NCBI RefSeq assembly: GCF_003573695.1
Contig: NC_039359.1
Span: 187,510,813-187,574,812 of the forward strand
Source of the DNA: Papaver somniferum
Lineage: Eukaryota > Streptophyta > Magnoliopsida > Ranunculales > Papaveraceae
Direction: 5' to 3'
DNA length: 64,000 nucleotides
Below are positions 45,174 through 55,997 of the stretch, in pieces (within the stretch, counting starts at the first letter, position 1; each line of letters starts with the position of its first letter). Under the pieces are notes generated by a model that had not been told where the DNA came from, did not search any database, and worked only from the letters and a program-made list of their open reading frames with translations. A program made the position numbers and the translations under genes.

Positions 45174-46499
45174 TTCCATCTTTGATGCAAAATCTCAACC
45201 GTCGAAGGTCACCACCAAGCCGGCAAGTCTCCCAAGCTCAACTTGCCAGACAACAACAACATGCTATATTTTTTCCATGAAAACACTCGAGACATCAACA
45301 CATGTCACAAACTGGGGGATGCTCATTAGGTATTGGTTTGGCGGTTTACAGCGTGCGGCGTACACTACGCCCGTTACAAGACTGTGTCATAAGGATGAGG
45401 CGGTTAGTAAATACAGGGAGTAATGGTAAAATGCTTTTTTTATGGAACATCAATTCCAGGCGTTACTAGTTACCATCTCCTGCCCTTTACTCATTTTTTT
45501 TCCATTTCTTACGAGACCAGAGTACGTTTCACTTCGACTTGTATAAATAGGTCTTACCTATTTCCACCGAACAACAAGTTCTGGTCAGGAACATACAACA
45601 CTCAGAAAAATATTTTCTAGCTTTCCAATCTGTTGTCTTCCCACTATCTGATACAAGTCGTAAAACAACTACTCTTCCAGAATCAACTATTCTGGTCTCA
45701 ACACTCTCTTCGCTTCCCTCCCCAAAACTAACCCATATCCTTCACTTTATGACCGAAGCAAGTCTGGAACGGCCATTTCTTGGTTTAGGCCGTATTTGTA
45801 CGGATTGATCTCTCGAATCTAAAGTACTCCCTTGCAGTACATTGTTTAGGGTTTAAATTTTTTTCTCACCCACACACTCGAAATTACCAAAATCAGCAGA
45901 AACCATTTTCACCCTCAAACAACTGCTTAATCACCTCCACTTCCTATGGGTGTGCGCTCAATGACTTTTATAAATAGGATTTCAACCTATTTCAACAGGA
46001 CAAGTGTTATCAACACAAGTATCCAGAAAACACCTAGAACTGATAGCTTACATTTTGCAAGCCAGTTCCACATTCTGATACAAGTCATAAACAGCCACAC
46101 CTTCATAATTCAACATTCTGATCTCAAACACCTTCTTCGCTTCCCTCCCTAAGATCAACCCCATATCCTTCACTTGTGACTGAATTGAATCTGGAACGAC
46201 CATTTCTTGGTTTAGGCCAGAGTCTTATAGATTGATATCTCGAATATAAAAGTACTCCCGTGGAGTGCATTGAATTCGTTTCTCATCAACACGCCCAAAT
46301 TTACTAAAAACAGCAGAACCAGTTTTTACCCTCAAACACCTTTCAAAGATATTTATATAACGAGTACAAAGAATAATAACAAATTTTATTTTTTAACAGA
46401 ATAAGTTATTGTATCTCGTCGTTGTTTTTTAGGCGCAGGCATCGTTTAATGGATGCATAAACAATATGAAGTTGTTTCTCAGTAGGTGCATACACTACA

Positions 46500-47085
46500 A
46501 TTTTTTACTCAGAAAAAGACAATATATTAAAGATAAAAAACAGGGAAAGCCACAAAACAATGGCAACCCTGGTACAGAAATGCTACATAGCAGCCAAGAA
46601 CAAGCAAATACAGGCCAAACAATTTTTTACTAGAAAAACAAAATAAAGAAATAACATAATGAAACTGAGAAAATCCACAAACATCGCCCAAATATGTAGG
46701 GCCAAGTTAAAAAAAATAGAGCAAAAAATATTAGAACCCAACGACCAGTTGTAGAGAAGAAATTCCAAGATTTGTATTTGCCTTGAAAATGTCTTATATT
46801 CCTCTCACTCCAATGTGTCCACCAGATTGCAAATAAAATCATACTCTAAATGCATTGGTTTACCTTTCATTTTGTTTCATATTTCTTACACCCCAAAACA
46901 ATTTAAACTAGAAATAAAAAATTCCAGAGTTTACTTGTCGCAATGTAAGAACAAATATTGGATTCAATGGCTTTTTTACATATAATACACCCATTAATCA
47001 CAATGGAATTCCTAAAGGTATCTAAAGTGGGAGCTTCCTTGTATAGCATAGGGTCCAAGTGATAAAAGTTACTTTTTGGGGTACT
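46500..47085 (-). mobile_element. L1-type LINE fragment, 3' part (zf-RVT region), minus strand
   Basis: Minus-strand frames give TPKSNFYHLDPMLYKEAPTL, INGCIICKKAIESN and SKLWNFLF, then WWTHWSERNIRHFQGK. These match in order the zinc-binding reverse-transcriptase-associated region and the W…W.ER…F tail that end plant L1 ORF2 proteins. The frame is interrupted by shifts and stops near 46843-46903. The A-rich end is at about 46490-46530. It is an inactive 5'-truncated copy. Confidence 0.65.
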
Positions 47086-47223
47086 CTTACATTCCACATG
47101 AAACGGAGAGGGTACCAAGTACACCACCAACTTTCTCCAGGAGTGCTAAAGATGTAAGACAAGGTGATCCAGTTTCACATTTCTTATTCATTCTTGTGGA
47201 AGGGATACTTTATGTTATGTTAC
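47086..47223 (+). mobile_element. L1-type LINE reverse transcriptase fragment, plus strand
   Basis: The plus-strand frame reads FSRSAKDVRQGDPVSHFLF followed by ILVEGIL. The block G(V/L)RQGDPLSPFLF is a core motif of LINE reverse transcriptases. The fragment is cut at 47223 by the copia LTR starting at 47224. It is opposite in orientation to the adjoining LINE 3' part. Confidence 0.65.
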
Positions 47224-49682
47224 TGAAAAAGCGAGGATCTAACAACACCACCCAATATTTTTCTTAGCAATCTGTATGGACTAACTCCGAAATACTTTCT
47301 AGAGAATTAACTAGACAGTCAGACTAAATCTAGGTAAAAGTATCTCAAGGAGTTAATATCTCTCTCTTGTTTTAATTTACTCAAGCTAATAGAAATCAAC
47401 GAGTCTTTAATCAAACACAAGGAATAACTTGGATGGTACCAAAGACCAATATCCAATGATCAATCAATGACAATCAACAACCAAAGGTCGGATTACTCTA
47501 ATTAATGATCTAACGCACAACCTGTATTATTTCAATTATAAAGATAAACAATATAATACGGAAATAGAAATAACACAGACACAAGAAATTTTGTTAACGA
47601 GGAAACCGCAAATGCAGAAAAACCTCGAGACCTAGTCCAGATTGAACACACACTGTATTAAGCCGCTACAGACACTAGCCTACTCCAAGCTAACTTCAGA
47701 CTAGACTGTATTTGAACCCCAATCAGTCTCCAACCGATCCAAGGTACAGTTGTACTCTCTACGCCTCTGATCCCAGAAGAATACCGCGCACTTGATTCCC
47801 TTAGCTGATCTCACCCACAACTAAGAGTTGCTACGACCCAAAATGCAGGCTTTGACAATAAACAAATTTGTCTCACACAGACAAGTCTCTCAAAGGATCA
47901 ATTTGTCTTCCAAAGATAAACCCTAAAGGTTTTGTTCCGTCTTTTGATAATAATTAGGGTGAACAGGAACCAATTGATAATCCGTTCTTATATTCCCGAA
48001 GAACAACCAAGAGTTATCAATCGCCTCACAACAATCTTAATCGTATGGTAGCGAAACAAGATGTTGCGGAATCAAAAACAATGAGACGAAGATGTTTGTG
48101 ACTACTTTTTATATCTTTCCTATCGAAGATATCAATCTCAAGCCAATCAATCCGATTGTACTCGTACAATAGAAGATGCAAGATCAGATCACACAACTAC
48201 AATAAAGGTAGTATCGGTCTGGCTTCAATATCTCAATGAAGTCTTTAAGTCGTGAACCTGGTTTTAGAAGAAGAAACCCAAAGGTTAAAGAAGAATCGAC
48301 TCTAGCATGCAAACTAGTATCACACGTAAGGTGTGGGGATTAATTTTGCACAATACTATATGTCTGCTTTATATAGTCTTTCAAATCAGGGTTTGCAATT
48401 AATGTTAGCTTAGTAACAAAGCATTTAATATTCACCGTTAGATGAAAAACTGATTAGATTCAAGCTAATATTTCTCAACCGTTAGATCGAAAACTTAGCT
48501 TGTTACACACACTTGACAATGCACGTTTCTATGTTTGTTAACCGTACCAAAACATATGCACTTGTTGGTTCAACAATAGTTAACAAATGGCTAGCCATAT
48601 GAGCATTTCATATCAACCATGTTCTTCTTCACCATAACTAGTTCAAATGACTTCAAGATGAACTAGTTAGAGAGTTGTTCAATTGTAAGGAAATCTCATG
48701 TACTACACAAGACACAATTGAAGCAAAGATGATTTGATTCACTTGAATCGGTTCATGAACTTTTATAGCCATGGTTTGAAAACTGCATTCCGTATTCTTT
48801 TTAAGTTTAAGTTCAGAAATCATCTTCAGATATATAACCTTCTCAAGTTCGCAGACTAGGTTCGCGGACTTAAGTTACCGGGCAGAGTTTACAAACTCCA
48901 GTAGAAATTCTCGGGTATGAGAACTTCGCCGGTTCGCGGACTGAGTTCGTGGACTTAGCTTCACGTAAATAGTTTGTCAACTCCAGCAGAAATTCTCGGG
49001 TTTGAGAACTTCGGCAGTTCGCGGACTGAGTTCGCGGACTTGGCTCACGCCATTCTTCCGGTTCTCTTGATCAACAAAGTTCGCAAACTTTGGTTCAAGG
49101 AATGGGACTTATACATAGATGTGTTTTCACAATAATGCTTATGTCCACCATTGGTTATGTAATCTAAACTCTCATTCCAATCATTGAAACACTCTTAGAG
49201 GACGTTATACAGTTGTTACACCATCTCTCCTCAAAGCGATTTTCAAGATGATTGAAACATATCATGACTTTCGTCACATGGTAAAGATAAACTTGATCAA
49301 AGCGAAAATCTTACCAGCACATATTTCGAGAGATAGATAGGCGAGGTATACTTGGCTCGAAATACCATATGTATATAATCAAAGTCTATATATATATAGC
49401 ACGCGACTTCTTGTCTCAAAGAGTAGGAGATAGAGTAGACAGACTTTTGAGTGATAGATAAGTTCAAGTCTTCACATACCTTTTTGTCGAGAAGTTCCAC
49501 CGGTTCCTTGAGTAGTTCTTCTACTTGTATGATGAATCGCCATGAAGTCCTTGAGCTGAACTACTAGTCCGAGACTTAGCTATAATAGACTAGAAATCAA
49601 GACTTATAGTTTTTATCACTAACATTGATAAACATGCTTGAGATAGCAATGCATGCGAGTTCGACCGAGCAATGCTCTAACA
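47224..49682 (-). repeat. Copia LTR A (2459 bp)
   Basis: On the minus strand it opens TGTTAGAGCATTGCTCGG and ends GCTTTTTCA. It contains a zone of gttcgcggact repeats (48845-49045) and a TATA-like motif on the minus strand at 48368-48376 (ctatataaa). Confidence 0.88.
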
Positions 49683-51325
49683 ATCTCTCCCTTTGTCAAT
49701 TTTAGTGACAAAACTATCAATACATATGGAATACAAAAAAGATAAAGAAACTTTAGTAGCTCTTATTCCACGTGTCTAATCTTCAACATTCCTCGAAATC
49801 TTCGTCTCTTCCAAGTACTCCAATGATCCCAAAGGTTGTAAGTTTAGCATCACCGTTGTTGAAGATCCGTAGCTATAACAATGAGAAAACATAGTTATCG
49901 ATCATTGTTATACAGTGTCATAGTATTATTACACAGCGTCAAAGTTAAGTTGTATCACACTTCAACAATAATACTATGGTGATATGTATCACTCCCCCTT
50001 AGTCAATACTCCATATCACATAGAAACCACTCCCCCTTACACAATGATCCGAAAACCATATGTATTTGTAGTGTGAACTACATATTAATTCTCCACTTTT
50101 TTGTCAATAAAATTGGCAAAGGTACAAGAACGGGATCATAATGAAATTTCCGACAGAGACATTTCATGACAAAAGGAAAAAAAAATACATACCAACTAAT
50201 TTAGATGCAATCATAAAGCCGAAGCTAAATGCATTCATCAAGGAGTTTAAAGATACAAGATAACCCCTCTAAAATTCCACAGCCGCACACCCCTCAAGAT
50301 ATGACCATTAAGCACAAGTTCAAAAGAACTCTCCCCCATTTGATGTCATTCCCGAAAGAACAACAAGAGCGACCTTAATTTCGAAAGAAAAGAAGGATTT
50401 TTATTGGACACCAAAAACCATAAGAATGATTTCCTATATCCAAAAACTCAATCAAATTAATCACAAGTAATCCCATGATTAATTTAATCGGAATACGCAA
50501 TCAAATTAAACACAAAAATTTATCAATTCAATTGATTGTGCTCAACATAAGAGAACTCATGGAGACACGAAAATACTCAACTAGATTTATTACAAGAGAA
50601 CCCATAATTAATCTAATTGGAATACACAACCAAACTAATTACAAAAATAATCAATTTAATTGTAGTTTTGCTCGACATAAGAAGCCTTACGGAGCAATAA
50701 GTAAATAACCAAACAAGATGATTAATTTAGTTCAATATGCTCGACATAATACACCTCACGGAACACCAACTAAGCTAAAAAAATCAACTTGGTTGTATAG
50801 TGCTGAACATAAGATACATTACGAAGCCTCACAGTAATACATAAAATATGGATCAGGGATGATCAATACTGCGGAATACACAAGGATACATTCTATTTTC
50901 CATCACTATTTGCATAACGATTTTAATAGACATAATCCTTGAAAATAAAAGATTTTAACCTATCTTCCATCAAGTATTTGACAATATAGGCTTAAATTTT
51001 GTATTTGCCAAAAGTCCATTCATTCTTTTACCAGTACGTGAATACCGATCACGGGCGACTTTACTTTTGACAAAGTATGGGACAAACATAGTTCACGGAC
51101 GTAAACACCAATCCCATAACAAATTGCAATATAACAAATCATAAAGATTAATACTTCAAAAACATCATCCTCCAAATATTTTTAGAATTTAATACCAATA
51201 AACCTAAAAAAGAACAAGAAAATGAAAAATAATAGCTATGTGTAGTCACAATCATTGTTATTCAAAGCACTAGTTATTCTTCCAACTAAACCAAAAAGAA
51301 GACATACTAGGCAACAAACAAAACA
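49683..51325 (-). other. Shared non-coding 3' region of copia internal A, with polypurine tract
   Basis: Minus-strand polypurine tract gacaaagggagagat lies next to the LTR (49683-49697). The rest has no convincing frame. It carries degenerate repeats in which gctcgacataaga…acggagc recurs at about 50540, 50670, 50739 and 50802. The partner of this stretch is 55998-57627, with its tract gacaaagggggatat at 55998-56012. Confidence 0.7.
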
Positions 51326-51372
51326 AGCTAACGGAAAAAAGACTCCAGTCCTATTCTGAACACGAACTAAGA

Positions 51373-51804
51373 TCATACGGACGGTTCAGATTCCTCATGA
51401 GATAAAGGGTCTTTGAGCTTGTGATCAACAACATTCATTGCAACATCGGAGAGGTGATTCTCTTTGCGAAGATGATTGATGTAAGACTTTATTAGACCAA
51501 GGTCAACAATAACCTTTTCCGACTCAATTTTCAATGCATCAAGATTTTTCAGAGTCACAATGAGCTCTTGTTTTGCTTCCCCAAAGTACTTAAGAAAGTC
51601 ATGAACAACTTCAGCAGAAATCATATCATCCTTTTCAGCATCCTCATGAACATAGGAAAAATAACATGAAGCATTAAGATGATCTTCATCTATAAGGGTT
51701 CTTTTCTTCTTGGACTCAACAACACAACCTTTGTCAAGGAATCCTCTTGCAAAACCACCATAGCAAGATGAAGAAGAAGACATTCTTGACAACCCAGAAG
51801 CCAA
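51373..51804 (-). CDS. 3' ORF of copia internal A, unknown protein (143 aa)
   Basis: An open frame starts MASGLSRMSSSSSCYGG and ends EESEPSV. Residues 1-20 are Ser-rich, and a basic SKKKRTL block sits near residue 32. Residues 60-120 look alpha-helical (KYFGEAKQELIVTLKNLDAL, YINHLRKENHLSD). It occupies the same place, just before the shared 3' region, as the ORF at 57628-58056 in internal B, with which it has little letter-by-letter identity but similar length and layout. I do not recognise it. It is not a membrane protein, so it is unlike the env-like ORF of some SIRE elements. Confidence 0.45.
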   Translation of the reverse strand: MASGLSRMSSSSSCYGGFARGFLDKGCVVESKKKRTLIDEDHLNASCYFSYVHEDAEKDDMISAEVVHDFLKYFGEAKQELIVTLKNLDALKIESEKVIVDLGLIKSYINHLRKENHLSDVAMNVVDHKLKDPLSHEESEPSV

Positions 51805-52229
51805 CCTAGAGTATGCGTACGTGACTTTCGTAACTCAATAGGTTGATATTTAAGGGTCTCTTAGGGAAGGGATTCTAGGGTTTTCTTAAACAGTTGACTC
51901 GTCCTAGAACACAGATATCCGTTCGAGTACAACATGACCAAAAAAAAAAAGTCCAAAAGGGACTTTTGCAACAAAAGACTAGAAAAAATCCATAACTCAG
52001 GAAGGCAATTTTGAGCATAGTTGAAGCAAGAAACAAGATTCAGAAGAAGACTTCCTAATGACACTTTACAAAAAATACTTTAAGAACAGTGAGTCTGCAA
52101 TCAAAAATCTTAGCTATGGATGATAAGAAGATAGCTCAACTTAACAGACGCAAATGCCAAAAGTATACCTGAATATTAACACATCTTACTCAACATGGTT
52201 TTTATGAGTAAGATCTTCAACCCTTGTGA

Positions 52230-53411
52230 TTAATTAGCACAAGTATGAGCCACAAGCTCATCAAGAGATTTGTGTTTATGGTCAAGTCTCTTTTTCCTCC
52301 TGAATCTAGAGAGGGACTCATTTTTATGTGAGAAATTATCATAAAACTTACTGTCATCAAAATACGAGACATAGTTTGAGTTCTTACCAGTAGAATTTTG
52401 GTTTGAGGAGGAGGACAACCTGTTGACGAATTCTTTATACCCTTCGGTTATGTTTTTCATATTAGCTCTCATTTCATGAATTTTTCTTCTTTCTTCTGAA
52501 CTTCCTTTCTCAACAGGAGCAGCGTTATTTCCAGAGACCACGACACGATCTTCCTTTAGATGATGTTTATTAAGACGTCTGTTTTATACTTGAGTGTTCG
52601 AGGAACTCATTGAACTGACTTTCCTGGTAACATACACAGGGTAGGTACAAAAACCAATTGGTTTAGTCACACGAATGTCAGTTATACATTTAAGAATTAA
52701 ATCTAAGGTGTGTTGAAGTTGAACCAAGGAGTTTTTCTTCAACTTAGAGATTCCTTTTCCTTTAACAGAACTTTTTATCTCACAGACAAGACATACTTTA
52801 TGATCATCAGAATGATTAGATAGTACAGTCTTAATATCATCGTTAGAAGATTTCTTCCCTTCATTTGATGTGCAACATCCTTGAATGTTGGTGACTTCAG
52901 GCATATCCGGTTTACTAGAAGGGGCTTCCATTTTTACTTTTGAGTATGAACCATCTTTAGTTATGTCAGAAGTACTTAGCATATTAGATAGATTTGAGCA
53001 TCCTTGAATAGAGAGCTTACTCAAGGGATGGTCAATTTCCAAGGTATCTCTTCTGAGGCTAGCCTCAAGAGACGCACACGAAGAATGAACTTCAGAATTA
53101 CCTTTGGGTTTGCAATCTCTTATTACACCAAGTAGAACACTGACATGGTTGTTCAACCGATTGAATCCATCAGCTTGGATTCTAACAAGAATTAGAATCA
53201 ATTCACTCTCTTCAGCTGAATCCCGTTCATTAATGGAGAGGCTCATATTTGAAGGGTAATCATAAGTACTCATGTCAGTGTTAGTCTGTCTCGTCAGTAC
53301 ATAAGTTTCATCTATATTCGAGATTGTAGAACCCTTCTCTTTAATAGAGTTAGACAAGATAGAACTTTTATTTCTGGTAAAGCGTTTATCAGAGATAGTA
53401 CTCTTGTCCAT
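52230..53411 (-). pseudogene. Large ORF of copia internal A, unknown protein (~393 codons, one stop)
   Basis: The frame opens 52 bp after the primer site with MDKSTISDKRFTRNKS. It runs 275 codons to a TAA (…SSSNTQV-stop), then continues in the same frame to 52230 (VEKGSSEERRKIHEMRANMK, …LDELVAHTCAN). It is Ser-rich and hydrophilic, with a CLVCE motif and a C-terminal basic stretch (SRFRRKKRLDHKHK). There are no capsid, zinc-knuckle or pol motifs, so it stands in gag's place without looking like gag. One nonsense change in nearly 400 codons suggests it was coding until recently. The function is unknown. Confidence 0.5.
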
Positions 53412-53463
53412 AGAGTCAGATCGCTACAAACACAGACTTGTAAGGTCTTAAACTTTTTTGCCT

Positions 53464-53476
53464 GCTCTGATACCAA
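53464..53476 (-). promoter_or_regulatory. Primer-binding site, initiator tRNA-Met type
   Basis: Minus strand ttggtatcagagc, one base inside the LTR end at 53478. This is the standard copia primer site and is perfect here. Confidence 0.88.
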
Positions 53477-53477
53477 T

Positions 53478-55997
53478 TGAAAAAGCGGGGGTCTAACAAC
53501 ACCACCCAATATTTCGCTTAGCAATATGTATGGACTAACTCCGAAATACTTTCTAGAGAATCAACTAGACAGTCAGACTCAATCTAGGTAAAAGTATCTC
53601 AAGGAGTTAATATCTCTCTCTTGTTTTGATTTACTCAAGCTAATAGAAATCAGCGAGTCTCTAATCAAGCACAAGGAATAACTTGGATGGTACCAAAGAC
53701 CAATATCCAAGGATCAATCAATGAAAATCAATAACCAAAAGAAGGATTACTCTAATTGATGATCTAATGCACAACCTGTATTATTTCAATTATAAAGATA
53801 AACAATATAATGCGGAAATAGAAATAACACAAACACCAGAAATTTTGTTAACGAGGAAACTGCAAATGCAGAAAAACCCCGGTATCTAGTCCAGATTGAA
53901 CACACATTGTATTAAACCGCTACAGACACTAGCCTACTCCAATCTAACTTCGGACTAGAGTGTAGTTGAACCCCAATCAGTCTCCAACCGATCCAAGGTA
54001 CAGTTGTACTCCCTACGCCTCTGATCCCAGCAGGATACTGCGTACTTGATTCCCTTAGCTGATCTCACCCACAACTAAGAGTTGCTACGACCCAAAATCG
54101 CAGGCTTTGATAATAAACAAATCTGTCTCCCACAGACAAGTCTATCAAAGGATCAATCTGTCTCCCACAGATAAACCCTAAAGGTTTTGTTCCGTCTTTT
54201 GATAATAATCAAGGTGAACAGGAACCAATTGATAATCCGGTCTTCTATTCCCGAAGAACAACCTAGAGTTATCAATCACCTCACAACAATCTTAATCGTA
54301 CGCCAGCGAAACAAGATGTTGCAGAATCACAAACAATGAGACGAAGATGTTTGTGATTACTTTTTATATCTTTCCTATCATAGATATCAATCTCAATCCA
54401 ATAAATCTGATTGTACTCGTACGATAGAAGATGCAAGATCAGATCACACAACTACGATAAAAGTAGTATCGGTCTGGCTTCAAAATCCAAATGAAGTCTT
54501 TAAGTCGTTAACCTGGTTTTAGAATAAGAAAACCATAGGATAAAGGAGAAACGACTCTAATATGCAAACTAGTATCACACGTGAGGTACGGGGATTAGTT
54601 TTGCACAATACTAGATGTCTCCTTTATATAGTGTTTCAAATCAGGGTTTGCAATCAATGTTAGCTTAGTAACAAAGCATTCAATATTCACCATTAGATGA
54701 AAACCTGAATAGATTCAAGCTAATATTTCTCAACCGTTAGATCGAAAACTTAGCATGTTAGACACACTTGACAATGGACGTTTCTAGGTTTGTTAACCGT
54801 ACCCAAACGTATGTACTTGTTGGTTCAACAATAGTTAAGCAAATGGTTAGCCATATGAGCATTTCATATCAACCATATTCTTCTTCACCATAACTAGTTC
54901 AAATGACTTCAAGATGAACTAGTTCGAGAGTTGTTCAATTGCAAGGAAATATCATGTACTACACAAGACACAATTGAAGCAAAGATGATTTGATTCACTT
55001 GAGTCGGTTGATGAACTTTTATATCCACGGTTTGCAAACTGCATTCCTTATTCTTTTTAAGTTTAAGTTCACAAATCATCTTCAGATATATAACCTTCTC
55101 AACTTCGCAGACTAGGTTCGCGGACTTAAGTTACCGGGCAGAGTTTACAAACTCCAACAGAAATTCTCGGGTTTGAGAACTTCGCCGGTTCGCGGACTGG
55201 GTTCGCGGACTTAGCTTCACGCAATTAGTTTGTCAAATCCAGTAGAAATTCTCGGGTTTGAGAACTTCGGCAGTTCGCGGACTTGGCTCACGCCATTCTT
55301 CCGGTTCTCTTGATCAACAAAGTTCGCAAACTTTGGTTCAAGGAATAGGACTTATATATAAATGTGTTTCCATAATAAATGCTTATGTCCATCATTGGTT
55401 ACGTAATCTAAACTCTCATTCAAATCATTGAAACATTCTTAGAGGACGTTATATAGTTGTTACACCATTTCTCATCAAAGAAATTTTCAAGATGATTGCA
55501 ACATATCATGACTTTCATCACATGGTAAAGATAAACTTGATCGAAGCGAAAAGCTTACCAACACATATTTCTATATAAAGATAGGCGAGGTATACTCGGC
55601 TCGAAATACCAAATGTGTATAATCAAAGTCTATATATATAGCATATGACTTCTTGTCTCAAAGAGTAGGAGATAGAGTAGATAGACTTTTGAGTGACAGA
55701 TAAGTTCAAGTCTTCACATACCATTTTGTCGAGAAGTTACACCGGTTCCTTGAGTAGTTCTTCTACTTGTATGATGAATCTCCATGAAGTCCTTGAGCTC
55801 AACTACACTTTTTATCCTAGTCCGAGACTTAGCTATAATAGACTAGAAATCAAGACTTATAGTTTTGATCACTAACATTGACAAACATGCTTGAGATATA
55901 AACGCATGCGAGTTTGACCGAGCAATGCTCAAACACATGCGAGTTCGACCGAGCAATGCTCTAACACATGCAAGTTCTACCGACCAATGCTCTGACA
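53478..55997 (-). repeat. Copia LTR B (2520 bp), shared by internals A and B
   Basis: It matches LTR A throughout and has a minus-strand TATA-like motif at 54623-54631. At its 5' terminus (55905-55997) the terminal 31 bp occur three times. It acts as 5' LTR for internal A and 3' LTR for internal B. Confidence 0.88.
55905..55997 (-). repeat. Terminal 31-bp LTR end in triplicate
   Basis: Three exact-length units, 55905-55935, 55936-55966 and 55967-55997, each read catgc(g/a)agtt…accga and end in ctc…aaca-type bases. LTR A has one. On the minus strand each unit begins TGT(T/C)…GAGCATTG, so each could serve as an LTR end. Confidence 0.85.

Larger units (their letters stand above)
34779..45921 (+). 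mobile_element. Tat-lineage Ty3/gypsy retrotransposon nested in the outer LTR
   Basis: Order: 5' LTR (34779-36219), primer site, reduced gag, protease, reverse transcriptase/RNase H, a second (archaeal-type) RNase H, integrase, an antisense ORF, polypurine tract, 3' LTR (43002-45921). The extra RNase H domain and the antisense ORF downstream of pol are traits described for the Tat clade (Ogre, Retand, Grande and relatives). Many stop codons and frameshifts make it inactive. I could not find matching 5-bp duplications: tccac stands on the left and actgc on the right. Confidence 0.85.
43002..45921 (+). repeat. 3' LTR of the Tat element (2920 bp), enlarged by tandem repeats
   Basis: Bounded by tgttgatggtagtttttag and accctcaaaca, and matching the 5' LTR at both ends. 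It is twice as long because of two arrays: a 68-bp unit (43265-43468) and a 217/235-bp unit (43581-45173). Confidence 0.88.
33384..46338 (+). mobile_element. Outer solo LTR (33384-34778 plus 45922-46338), split by a nested element
   Basis: The left part opens tgttgatggtggtttttag, almost the same as the LTRs of the inner element. The right part repeats the inner LTR's 3' architecture (tataaatagg, tcttggtttaggcc, aaagtactccc, accctcaaaca). The joined LTR is about 1.81 kb. It is flanked by an identical pentamer, CCTTT, at 33379-33383 and 46339-46343, which fixes both boundaries. No internal region of its own remains, so it is a solo LTR of a relative of the inner element. Confidence 0.82.

Noticed and set aside
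43183..45423. Many frames of 80-166 codons on both strands in the Tat 3' LTR
   Set aside because: They are repeat-unit translations that recur with the 217/235-bp period, so they are not genes.
50475..50708. Plus-strand frame of 77 codons repeated at 56789-56998 as a conserved gene
   Set aside because: It lies antisense in the shared copia 3' region and is internally repetitive; it is duplicated only because the element is.
51373..51804. Env-like gene of a SIRE element
   Set aside because: There are no signal peptide or membrane segments, and it is too short.
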